A DNA stretch of 64,000 bases, from positions 62,001-126,000 of the forward strand of contig CANLWN010000002.1 of assembly GCA_947494825.1 (NCBI GenBank). The letters run 5' to 3'. Positions 1 to 8,539 of this stretch are shown in pieces. A program made the position numbers and the translations under genes. Source of the stretch: an uncultured Flavobacteriaceae bacterium (GTDB lineage: Bacteria; Bacteroidota; Bacteroidia; Flavobacteriales; Flavobacteriaceae). How positions within the stretch are numbered: the first letter of the stretch is position 1; each line of letters begins with the position of its first letter. The notes under the pieces are model-generated. The model was not told the origin of the DNA and made no database searches. It saw only the letters and a program-made list of their open reading frames with translations.

Positions 1-1212
1 CCGGCCTTCGTATTGTCTAGTTTTAGACCTGTTGAAGTCCTCAAAGGCAAGATGATCGGCACAAAACAAGGGGCCTTATTGCGAAAATCCTTGGTAGTGC
101 TTCAATTCGCCGCCTCACTTTTTTTACTAATCGGCTCGCTGGTAGTCTACCAGCAAATACAGTTTATGCGGAATCAAGCCTTGGGTATAAACATTGATCA
201 AACGCTGGTCATCAAACCACCTATCGAGGCCGATTCTACCTTCTCCAATCAAAAGAAAGCCTTGAAGGCGTCCTTATTACAATATCCCGCTGTCAAAAAA
301 ATCGCGGTGTCCTCCACTGTTCCGGGAGAAGGTGGGGGACTCAACGCCGGAGGCATTCGGTTGGTGAACCAGGACGTATCGCATCAAAAGCAATACCGGT
401 TCATGCGGGTAGACTATGACTTTGTTGATCTCTTTGGAGTAAAACTGATTGCCGGACGTGACTTTTCAGAAGGTTTTGGAGCTGATAAGGGCGCCGTGAT
501 CTTCAATAGGCTGGGAATAAAACAACTGGGCTTTGATCGGCCCGAAGAGGCCATCGGGAAACAAATAGAATTTTGGGGAGACCAATATACCGTGGTCGGC
601 GTTGTTGAGGATTTTCACCAACAATCCCTTAGGCAAGCCTATGAACCGCTGATCCTATGTCTGGTCCCCGATGTCTATGGCTATTTCTCACTAAGAACCA
701 GTACAGGTCAGATTTCCGAAACCATAGCCCAGGTGCGCTCGGAATGGGATACTTTTTTTCCAGGCAACACCTTTGAATACTTTTTCCTGGATGACCATTT
801 CAATGCGCAGTACAAAGCAGATCACCGATTTGGTCAGGTCTTCGGGTTGTTTACGGTATTGGCCATATTTGTGGCCTGCCTGGGACTCTTTGGACTGGCA
901 TCCTTTACCACCTTGCAGCGGACCAAGGAAATAGGCATCAGAAAAGTCCTTGGGGCATCGGCCCGAGGGATCCTAAAACTATTGTACAGGGAATTTGCCC
1001 TTTTGCTGGTGGTGGCCTTTATCATTGCAGTTCCCCTGGCCTGGTTTATGGCCAACAACTGGTTGCAAGCTTACGCTTTTCGAATTGATATCCATTGGAC
1101 ATTCTTTGTTTGGCCATTTATAGTTGTTACCGCAGTGGCGGTACTAACCGTAAGTTTTCAATCCGTAAAGGCGTGTCTTGGCAACCCGGTAACAAGCTTA
1201 CGAACGGAATAA
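1..1212 (+). CDS. FtsX/MacB-type ABC transporter permease, C-terminal half (cut by window start)
   Basis: This is the C-terminal part of an inner-membrane permease of the MacB/FtsX family, which works with a LolD/MacB-like ATPase to move substrates or proteins across or out of the envelope. The reading frame is open to base 1 (P-A-F-V-L-S-S-F before the first possible start), so the real start lies upstream. Seen are one transmembrane segment, a MacB-like periplasmic domain, and the C-terminal FtsX module with the GLFGLASFTTLQRTKEIGIR motif and the ending NPVTSLRTE. The paralogues next to it are 789-799 residues, so about half is missing here. It is the first of five tandem permeases. The substrate cannot be deduced. 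Confidence 0.9.
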   Translation, partial: PAFVLSSFRPVEVLKGKMIGTKQGALLRKSLVVLQFAASLFLLIGSLVVYQQIQFMRNQALGINIDQTLVIKPPIEADSTFSNQKKALKASLLQYPAVKKIAVSSTVPGEGGGLNAGGIRLVNQDVSHQKQYRFMRVDYDFVDLFGVKLIAGRDFSEGFGADKGAVIFNRLGIKQLGFDRPEEAIGKQIEFWGDQYTVVGVVEDFHQQSLRQAYEPLILCLVPDVYGYFSLRTSTGQISETIAQVRSEWDTFFPGNTFEYFFLDDHFNAQYKADHRFGQVFGLFTVLAIFVACLGLFGLASFTTLQRTKEIGIRKVLGASARGILKLLYREFALLLVVAFIIAVPLAWFMANNWLQAYAFRIDIHWTFFVWPFIVVTAVAVLTVSFQSVKACLGNPVTSLRTE

Positions 1213-1233
1213 TCATCAACCTATCCCAAGAAC

Positions 1234-1247
1234 CCGATAGCTATCGG
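1234..1247. repeat. Palindromic repeat CCGATAGCTATCGG between permease genes
   Basis: This is a perfect 14-bp palindrome, flanked by ATCCC (from 1223) and GGGAT (ending about 1254) so that a longer cruciform can form. It lies in the 55-bp gap between two permease genes. The form is typical of the short intergenic palindromes scattered in flavobacterial genomes. It could form an RNA hairpin but has no T-tract, so it is not called a terminator. Confidence 0.6.
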
Positions 1248-1267
1248 ACGGGATCAAAAAACGAATC

Positions 1268-3637
1268 ATGTTAAAGAACTATATCAAATTCGGTTGGAGG
1301 AACCTCATGAAGAACAAGGGGTACTTTCTCATCAATGTGTTTGGACTGTCCCTTGCCCTTACTATTTCCTTCTCCATGCTGCTTTGGGTGCACGATGAAT
1401 ACAGTATGGACAAGTTCCATGAAAAGAATGACCAGCTCTTTCAGGTTAAACGCACCATTCCCCTTGAAGACGGGGTTCTCGACGTGTACGCGGGTATCTC
1501 CTACCCACTGTTGAAGACGGCTACGGAACAGCTTCCCGAAATTGAAAAATACATGACTCTCGGGCGTTCTTTTGACGATAATTTAACGGTTGACAACATG
1601 GATCATCGCGCTAGGGGAACCTTTGCAAATGCCGACTTTTTCTCGGCCTTTTCTTTTCCGATACTACGGGGCGATATCTCTCAACTGGATAAAAAAATGG
1701 AAGCTCTGGCCATCTCGGAGCGTCTGGCAAAACGCTTTTGGGGCGATCAATGGGCCACGGAAGCCTTGGGCAGTGTGATCCACATCCATGATAATGGAGA
1801 CTATACCGTGGAAGCCGTGTATGCCGACTTCCCCAAGCACTCCTCCATCCAAAACGATTTCTACTACGGTTTCAACAGATTCCTAAGTGAAAACGACTGG
1901 ATGCAGGAATGGGCCAACAACGGTATGCAGGGTGCTTTGCTACTGCGCCCAGATGCCGATCCGCAGCAAGTAGCGGCCAAGGTAAATACCCTGTTCCAAT
2001 CCCATATTGAAGGGGAGCACAAGGAAGGAGCCTTTTTGCAAAAATTTTCGGACGCCTACCTCTATGGCCAATTCGATGAAAAGGCCCAGGTAAGTGGCGG
2101 GCGTATAGAATATGTTCGCATATTTACCATAGCAGCCATTTTTCTACTTCTTATTTCCTGTATCAATTTTGTAAACTTGTCCACCGCCTACGCCACCAAA
2201 CGGGCCGGGGAAATTGGGGTCCGTAAGGTCGTTGGGGCTCGAAAAAACATGCTTATCGGCCAGTTTTTGACAGAAACCGCACTTATTACCTCCATTTCCT
2301 TCATAACGGCCTATATCTTTACACTCCTGCTTTTACCGGGAATCAACGCTTTTACGGAAAAGCAGATGAGTATTGATCTTTCCCAACCAGGTATCTGGCT
2401 GGGCATCTTGGGGGTATACCTCTTTACCACTTTGTTGTCCGGGGCCTATCCCGCATTGGTCATTTCTTCCTTTAAACCCATTAGAGCGTTGAAAGGACAG
2501 GGACAGGAGAAAAAGAAGACCATTTCCTTACGCAAGGGGTTGGTGGTACTGCAGTTTGGGCTCACTATTCTCCTCATCGTCTCGGCCATTGTGGTACGCT
2601 TACAGATCAACTACATCCACAGCAAGGATCTTGGACTGTCCAAGGACCATCTGGTCTATATCCATCAAGACAAAAAGCTCACCGCAAATTATGAGGTGCT
2701 CCGTAACGAATTACGATCCGCCGAGGCTATTGAAGATGTTACCCTGGCAGGCCCTTCTCCCTTGGATATGGTAGCTTCATCTAGTGGAATCACCTGGCCC
2801 GGCAAGACCCTTGATCAGGGAAACATAGAATTCTCACTGCTCTGGACGGCCTATAATTTTCCGGAAGTTTTTAACATCTCTATCGTGGAAGGGGCGTACT
2901 ACCGGGAAGGTACCAGGGACACCCTGAGCATTGTGGTAAACCAAAAGGCCCTTGACATTATGGACCTCGAAGATCCCGTGGGGAAAAGCATCGAGGTCTG
3001 GGGCAAACCACGGCAGATCGTAGGCGTCTTGAAAGATTTCCACAACCGATCACTCTACGAACCCATTCAGCCCGCCATCTTCTTCCTGGACCCCGAAGAT
3101 GCCGGAATGATGTTCGTAAAACTAAAAGCAGGCAGGACCAAGGATGCTCTCGCCGCATTGGGAACCACCTTTAACAAGGTATTGCCCGATGTTCCCCTGC
3201 ACTACGATTTTGTAGATCAACAGTACGCGGCACAATACAAAAGTGAAGCCATTACCGGTACGCTTACCTACTACTTTGCATTTATTTCCATTCTCATTTC
3301 CTGCCTGGGCCTCTTTGGACTGGCCACCTTTATGGCCAAACAACGCACCAAGGAAATCGGGATCCGCAAGGTACTGGGAGCGAGCATTGGTAATATTACG
3401 ACCTTAATCTCCAAGGATTTCCTAAAACTGGTCCTAGTGTCCATTTTGATCGCCAGTCCGATCGCCTATTACTTTATGTTCATCTGGCTCCAGGATTTTA
3501 GCTTTAGAATCGAAATTTCGTGGTGGATTTTTGCCCTTACCGGTTTTGCCACCATGATCATTGCTCTGTTGACCATCAGTTTTCAAACGATAAAATCGGC
3601 GGTCATAAATCCCGTGGACAGTCTTCGGACGGAATAA
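1268..3637 (+). CDS. FtsX/MacB-type ABC transporter permease
   Basis: This is a full-length permease of 789 residues with the duplicated layout of this family: N-terminal transmembrane helix (about residues 20-42), MacB-like periplasmic domain, three-helix FtsX module (about 285-440), a further helix, a second periplasmic domain, and a C-terminal FtsX module with SCLGLFGLATFMAKQRTKEI and the end NPVDSLRTE. The start MLKNYIKFGWRN matches the start of the next two paralogues. No ATPase domain is present; the ATPase encoded at 10973 is the obvious partner. Successive permeases are separated by 26-55 bp, suggesting an operon. Confidence 0.93.
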   Translation: MLKNYIKFGWRNLMKNKGYFLINVFGLSLALTISFSMLLWVHDEYSMDKFHEKNDQLFQVKRTIPLEDGVLDVYAGISYPLLKTATEQLPEIEKYMTLGRSFDDNLTVDNMDHRARGTFANADFFSAFSFPILRGDISQLDKKMEALAISERLAKRFWGDQWATEALGSVIHIHDNGDYTVEAVYADFPKHSSIQNDFYYGFNRFLSENDWMQEWANNGMQGALLLRPDADPQQVAAKVNTLFQSHIEGEHKEGAFLQKFSDAYLYGQFDEKAQVSGGRIEYVRIFTIAAIFLLLISCINFVNLSTAYATKRAGEIGVRKVVGARKNMLIGQFLTETALITSISFITAYIFTLLLLPGINAFTEKQMSIDLSQPGIWLGILGVYLFTTLLSGAYPALVISSFKPIRALKGQGQEKKKTISLRKGLVVLQFGLTILLIVSAIVVRLQINYIHSKDLGLSKDHLVYIHQDKKLTANYEVLRNELRSAEAIEDVTLAGPSPLDMVASSSGITWPGKTLDQGNIEFSLLWTAYNFPEVFNISIVEGAYYREGTRDTLSIVVNQKALDIMDLEDPVGKSIEVWGKPRQIVGVLKDFHNRSLYEPIQPAIFFLDPEDAGMMFVKLKAGRTKDALAALGTTFNKVLPDVPLHYDFVDQQYAAQYKSEAITGTLTYYFAFISILISCLGLFGLATFMAKQRTKEIGIRKVLGASIGNITTLISKDFLKLVLVSILIASPIAYYFMFIWLQDFSFRIEISWWIFALTGFATMIIALLTISFQTIKSAVINPVDSLRTE

Positions 3638-3689
3638 GGTCTCATAGGGTCCAAAAATACCCGTACAGCACAAATGAAATGATGAAATT

Positions 3690-6059
3690 ATGTTAAAGAA
3701 CTATATCAAAATCGCCTGGCGGAATTTTATCCGTCATAAGTGGTATTCGCTTTTGAATGTGGGCGGACTGGCTATTGGAATGGCCTGTAGCATCCTAATA
3801 CTTCTTTGGGTACAAAACGAAACGAGCTATGATAGCTTCCACACCAATGCTGACGAGATCTACAGACTTACCGCCGATGCAGGGAATGATTTTAGAGCGG
3901 CCGTGAGTCCGGCCGGGATGATCGCGCAACTGCCCGATGAAATACCAGAAATAAAGTCGAGCGTACGAATGAGCGCCCCTTTTGAGGCCTTGATCGAGAT
4001 AGGCGACCAAAAGTTCAAGGAAGCGCCTATTTTTTATGCCGACATCAATTTTCTGGACGTATTTACCTTTCCCCTGATCCATGGAAATCCCAATACGGCC
4101 CTTTCACGGCCCGATGGCCTACTGATTACGGCGTCTACGGCAAAGAAGTTCTTTGGTACTGAAAAAGCGCTGGGCAAGACCCTAAAGGTAGACCATAAGG
4201 ATACCTTTACCGTCACCGGGGTTTTGGCCGATGTCCCCCCCAACTCGCACCTACAATTCAACACAATAATACCCATGACCCACCTGGCGAAGGTCGATAA
4301 CGACCTGATCAACAAGGTCTGGGACAGCTTTAATTTTTACGGGTACCTCCAGTTCGAAAAGGGAAGTATTAGCGCACCGGCAAGTCTGGCCAGTGCGGTT
4401 GAAAAAATCAACAAGGCCTACACCGACCGAATCACTGAATTTGAGATTACTTTTGACCTACAAGCCCTAAAGGATATCCATTTGCATTCCGATCTGCAAA
4501 TTGATGTGCCGGGCCATGGAAACATTCAATACGTAAATATCTTCTTTATCGTAGCCTTTATCATTCTGATCGTGGCTTGCATCAATTATATGAATCTTGC
4601 TACGGCGCGGTCCACAAGAAGAGCCAAGGAAGTAGGACTGCGAAAGGTCATCGGTGCCGATCGCCGACAACTGGTACTGCAATTTTTGGGCGAATCCGTA
4701 CTGATTTCCTTCTTTTCACTGGCTATCGCCATAGGCTTGGTGTACCTGTTATTACCCTCCTTCAACGATCTTGCGCAAAAACAGTTGGTGTTTCACATTT
4801 GGGACGTTGGTGTTTGGGTGGCTTTGATTTTGATAGCCTTGCTTACCGGTCTCCTTTCTGGCAGTTATCCGGCCTTGTTCCTTTCGGGCTTTAAACCTAT
4901 CAAGGTCTTGAAGGGAAGAATGAAGCTGGCCAATTATTCATTGTTTTTCCGCAATGGCTTGGTCGTTACCCAATTTGTCGTTTCCGTACTCCTGCTTATT
5001 GGAACCACTGTTATCTATAAACAACTACATTTTATCAAGAATAAAAACCTGGGATTTGAAAAAAGCAATTTGCTGTACATTCCCATGGAAGGCGAAATAT
5101 GGGGCAAGCAACAAGCCCTAAAGACCGCTTTGGACCAAAATCCCTTGACTAGTGATTATTCCATTGTTTCGGACCTTCCAACCAATCTTATCACAGGGGA
5201 CTTTGATCTGCAATGGGATGGAAAAGACCCTAATTCCCAGACCCTGTTTCCCAATATTTCCATTGACGAAAGTTTTATCGATGTGTTTAAAATGGAGATG
5301 CTGAGCGGTAGGGGGTTTTCAAAGGCCTTTCCATCGGACAGCATCAATTATATGATCAACGAGAAAGCCGCCAAAACAATGGACATGGATATCCATGAGG
5401 CAGTAGGGAAAAGTTTGACCTTTCGGGGCACCAAGGGAACAATCATTGGTGTATTAAAGGATTTCAACTACAAGCCGCTGCAATACGCCATAGAGCCCCT
5501 CTTATTGCGGTTAAATCGCCGTGGTGGCACCGTAGTGGTGCGTACCGCTCCAGGCCGCACGGAAAGTACCATTACCGCCTTGGAAAAGATATATAGAACG
5601 CTAAATCCTTCCTATCCCCCGGTCTACAACTTTGTGGACGCCGACCTGGATGCGCAATACCAGGGAGAACAACAAATGGGCGCAATCTTTAACCTGTTTG
5701 CCCTGCTGGCCATTTTTATTTCTTGTCTGGGGCTCTATGGTCTATCCGCATTTATGACGGAACAACGCTTTAAGGAAATAGGGATTCGAAAGGTTCTGGG
5801 AGCCAGTGTCCTACGATTGACCAACATGCTTTCCAAGGATTTTTTGAAAATGGTCGTCATCGCCTTTGTCATAGCCATACCGGTATCGTGGTACCTAGCG
5901 GATTGGTGGCTGCAGGACTATGCCTTTCATATCAATATACAGTGGTGGATGTTTGCTTTGGCCGGTTTTGCGGTCTTTTTCATCGCACTCACCACAGTTA
6001 GCTATCAAAGCATCAGAGCTGCCAATGCGAACCCCGTAAAAAGTTTACAGACCGAATAG
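3690..6059 (+). CDS. FtsX/MacB-type ABC transporter permease
   Basis: This is the third tandem permease, also 789 residues, with the start MLKNYIKIAWRNFIRHKWYS. It has the same order of parts as its neighbours: N-terminal helix, periplasmic domain, FtsX module (about 268-420), second periplasmic domain and C-terminal FtsX module containing SCLGLYGLSAFMTEQRFKEI, ending NPVKSLQTE. The high similarity of the C-terminal modules suggests local gene duplication, while the periplasmic domains differ more, as expected if each permease handles a different partner. Whether the permeases form heterodimers with one another cannot be told from sequence. Confidence 0.93.
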   Translation: MLKNYIKIAWRNFIRHKWYSLLNVGGLAIGMACSILILLWVQNETSYDSFHTNADEIYRLTADAGNDFRAAVSPAGMIAQLPDEIPEIKSSVRMSAPFEALIEIGDQKFKEAPIFYADINFLDVFTFPLIHGNPNTALSRPDGLLITASTAKKFFGTEKALGKTLKVDHKDTFTVTGVLADVPPNSHLQFNTIIPMTHLAKVDNDLINKVWDSFNFYGYLQFEKGSISAPASLASAVEKINKAYTDRITEFEITFDLQALKDIHLHSDLQIDVPGHGNIQYVNIFFIVAFIILIVACINYMNLATARSTRRAKEVGLRKVIGADRRQLVLQFLGESVLISFFSLAIAIGLVYLLLPSFNDLAQKQLVFHIWDVGVWVALILIALLTGLLSGSYPALFLSGFKPIKVLKGRMKLANYSLFFRNGLVVTQFVVSVLLLIGTTVIYKQLHFIKNKNLGFEKSNLLYIPMEGEIWGKQQALKTALDQNPLTSDYSIVSDLPTNLITGDFDLQWDGKDPNSQTLFPNISIDESFIDVFKMEMLSGRGFSKAFPSDSINYMINEKAAKTMDMDIHEAVGKSLTFRGTKGTIIGVLKDFNYKPLQYAIEPLLLRLNRRGGTVVVRTAPGRTESTITALEKIYRTLNPSYPPVYNFVDADLDAQYQGEQQMGAIFNLFALLAIFISCLGLYGLSAFMTEQRFKEIGIRKVLGASVLRLTNMLSKDFLKMVVIAFVIAIPVSWYLADWWLQDYAFHINIQWWMFALAGFAVFFIALTTVSYQSIRAANANPVKSLQTE

Positions 6060-6113
6060 GCCACCGTTACAGGCGGGCAGCACAATGAAAATAACAAATG
6101 GAAAAACAAGATC

Positions 6114-8513
6114 ATGTTTAAGAATTATATCAAAATAGCCTACAGGAATTTGCTTAAGAACAAGGCCTATTCGGCCATAAATATTGGTGGGCTTGCCCTG
6201 GGAATGGCCGTTACGCTGATCATAGGACTTTGGGTGGAAGACGAACTTACCCATAACGATTATTTTAAAAACCGCGAGCGCATTGCTCAGGTGTACCAGT
6301 CCCAGACCTTTAACGGGAACACGGGCACTGACCCGGCAATTCCCAGACCATTGGAGAAAGCCCTGCGTGAAGGCTATCAGGACAACTTTGAGCACATCGT
6401 GATGTCGTCCTGGAACTTTTCACAATATTTAAAATACAAGGATATCAGCATCTCCAGGGAAGGTAGCTCAATGAAACGCCCCGCCCCGGAAATGTTGGAT
6501 TTAGATATCCTTAAGGGGGAACGCGACGGGTTACGAGAGGTAAATTCCATTATGCTTTCCGAAAGTACGGCAGCCGATCTTTTTGGTTCGGAAGCCCCCA
6601 TTGGCAAAGTGGTTAAGCTAAACAGCCAGTACGATATGATGGTGACCAGCGTATACAAGGATATCCCCTTCAACAATTCTTTTAAGGACCTCAACTTCAT
6701 CATTCCATGGGCACACTACATCACTACCCAGGACTGGTTAAAGGAAGCGGAGGACAATTGGGGCAACAACTCCTTTCAACTTTTTGTGCAGATTGCCGAT
6801 AACACCACTATGGAAAGGGTAACTGAGGTCATCAGGAACGTAAAGAATGATCTGAACGAGGAGACCCGGGAATTTAATCCGCAGTTGTTCCTATTGCCCA
6901 TGAAGGATTGGCATCTGCGCTCCAACTTCGAAAACGGCAAACAGGTAGGAGGCAGAATACAATATGTGTGGTTGTTTGCCATTATCGGGGCCTTTGTATT
7001 GCTCCTGGCCTGTATCAACTTTATGAACCTCAGTACCGCCAGGTCCGAAAAACGGGCCAAGGAAGTGGGCATTCGCAAATCTGTGGGTTCCCAAAGAAGG
7101 CAGCTGATCAAACAGTTCCTGAGCGAGTCCTTTTTGGTGGTTGTCCTGGCCTATGTGGCCGCCCTCATTTTTGTGCTGTTGTCGCTCAACGGATTTAACG
7201 AATTGGCCAAAAAGGACATTGCTTTCCCATGGGGCAGCCCCTTTTTCTGGGGCAGTTCGGTCATTTTTATCCTGTTTACCGCGATGCTTTCGGGCAGTTA
7301 TCCGGCCCTCTATCTGTCCTCTTTTAAACCCGTTGATGTGTTAAAGGGCACCTTGCGGGCGGGCCGATTTGCCGCTACGCCCAGAAAGGTGCTCGTAGTA
7401 ATTCAGTTCACGGTCTCCGTGGCTTTTATCATCGGTACGGTACTCATTATGCAACAGATTTACCATACCAAAAACCGCCCCGTGGGATATGACAAGGAAG
7501 GGCTGGTCCAAGTTCCCACCTTTAGCCAGGACTTTATTGGGAAGTACGAACTAATGCGGAGCGAGTTCCTCGCTTCTGGCGCTGTGGTGGAAATGTCTAC
7601 ATCCAGTAGCCCCACCACCAACATATGGTCTAACATGAGCGGGTTCACTTGGGAAGGCAAACCCGATGCGTTCCAGGAAGATTTTGCATGGACGGAGGTC
7701 TCGCACGACTACGCCAAATCGCTCAATCTCAAAATACTGAAGGGTCGGGATTTTTCAAAAGAACTGGCCACCGATTCCAATGCAGTACTGATCAATAGGA
7801 CGGCGGCAAAGTATATGGGCATACCCGATCCCGTGGGCAAATACATCAAGGATACGGACGAGGAAGATCCGAGAGACCCCCTTTTGATCATCGGTGTGGT
7901 AGAGGACATGATCGCACAATCGCCCTACGATCCTGTAAAACAGGCGCTCTATGTTTTTGATAAGGAAGGGGAATCCAACTTCTACAATCTAAGGCTGAAC
8001 CCGAAAAAAAGTGCGGGCCAAAACCTGGAGATTATTGAAGGAGTGTTTAAGGAACACTTTCCCGACCTGCCCTTTCAATATCAATTTGTAGACGAGCAGT
8101 ACGGGGCCAAGTTCGAGTCCGAGGAACGGATCGCCAGTTTGGCAGGGGTCTTTACCGCTTTGGCTATTTTGATCAGCTGTTTGGGACTTTTTGGCCTTAC
8201 CTCCTTTGTGGCCGAAAGGCGTACCAAGGAAATCGGTGTCCGGAAGGTATTGGGGGCCACCGTTTTCAACGTTTGGCAAATGCTCTCCAAGGACTTCCTG
8301 TTCCTGGTCGTCTTTTCATGTTTTATCGCAGTTCCTATTGCCTATTATGTGATGAATGGGTGGTTGCAGGGTTATGAATATCGAATAGACCTGTCCTGGT
8401 GGATCTTTGGCCTGGCCATTATCGGTGCCCTGCTAATCACACTCTTGACAGTGAGCTTTCAAGCCATCAAGGCAGCGAGGGCCAATCCCGTAAAAAGTTT
8501 ACGGACAGAATAA
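6114..8513 (+). CDS. FtsX/MacB-type ABC transporter permease
   Basis: This is the fourth tandem permease (799 residues), starting MFKNYIKIAYRNLLKNKAYS. The N-terminal helix includes INIGGLALGMAVTLIIGLWV. The first FtsX module lies around residues 280-440. The C-terminal module has SCLGLFGLTSFVAERRTKEI and the protein ends NPVKSLRTE. It lies 54 bp after the preceding permease and 26 bp before the next. The family is used for efflux, lipoprotein handling or signalling transport, but nothing in the sequence names a substrate. Confidence 0.93.
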   Translation: MFKNYIKIAYRNLLKNKAYSAINIGGLALGMAVTLIIGLWVEDELTHNDYFKNRERIAQVYQSQTFNGNTGTDPAIPRPLEKALREGYQDNFEHIVMSSWNFSQYLKYKDISISREGSSMKRPAPEMLDLDILKGERDGLREVNSIMLSESTAADLFGSEAPIGKVVKLNSQYDMMVTSVYKDIPFNNSFKDLNFIIPWAHYITTQDWLKEAEDNWGNNSFQLFVQIADNTTMERVTEVIRNVKNDLNEETREFNPQLFLLPMKDWHLRSNFENGKQVGGRIQYVWLFAIIGAFVLLLACINFMNLSTARSEKRAKEVGIRKSVGSQRRQLIKQFLSESFLVVVLAYVAALIFVLLSLNGFNELAKKDIAFPWGSPFFWGSSVIFILFTAMLSGSYPALYLSSFKPVDVLKGTLRAGRFAATPRKVLVVIQFTVSVAFIIGTVLIMQQIYHTKNRPVGYDKEGLVQVPTFSQDFIGKYELMRSEFLASGAVVEMSTSSSPTTNIWSNMSGFTWEGKPDAFQEDFAWTEVSHDYAKSLNLKILKGRDFSKELATDSNAVLINRTAAKYMGIPDPVGKYIKDTDEEDPRDPLLIIGVVEDMIAQSPYDPVKQALYVFDKEGESNFYNLRLNPKKSAGQNLEIIEGVFKEHFPDLPFQYQFVDEQYGAKFESEERIASLAGVFTALAILISCLGLFGLTSFVAERRTKEIGVRKVLGATVFNVWQMLSKDFLFLVVFSCFIAVPIAYYVMNGWLQGYEYRIDLSWWIFGLAIIGALLITLLTVSFQAIKAARANPVKSLRTE

Positions 8514-8539
8514 ACATCAATCATCAAAAATGAACAATC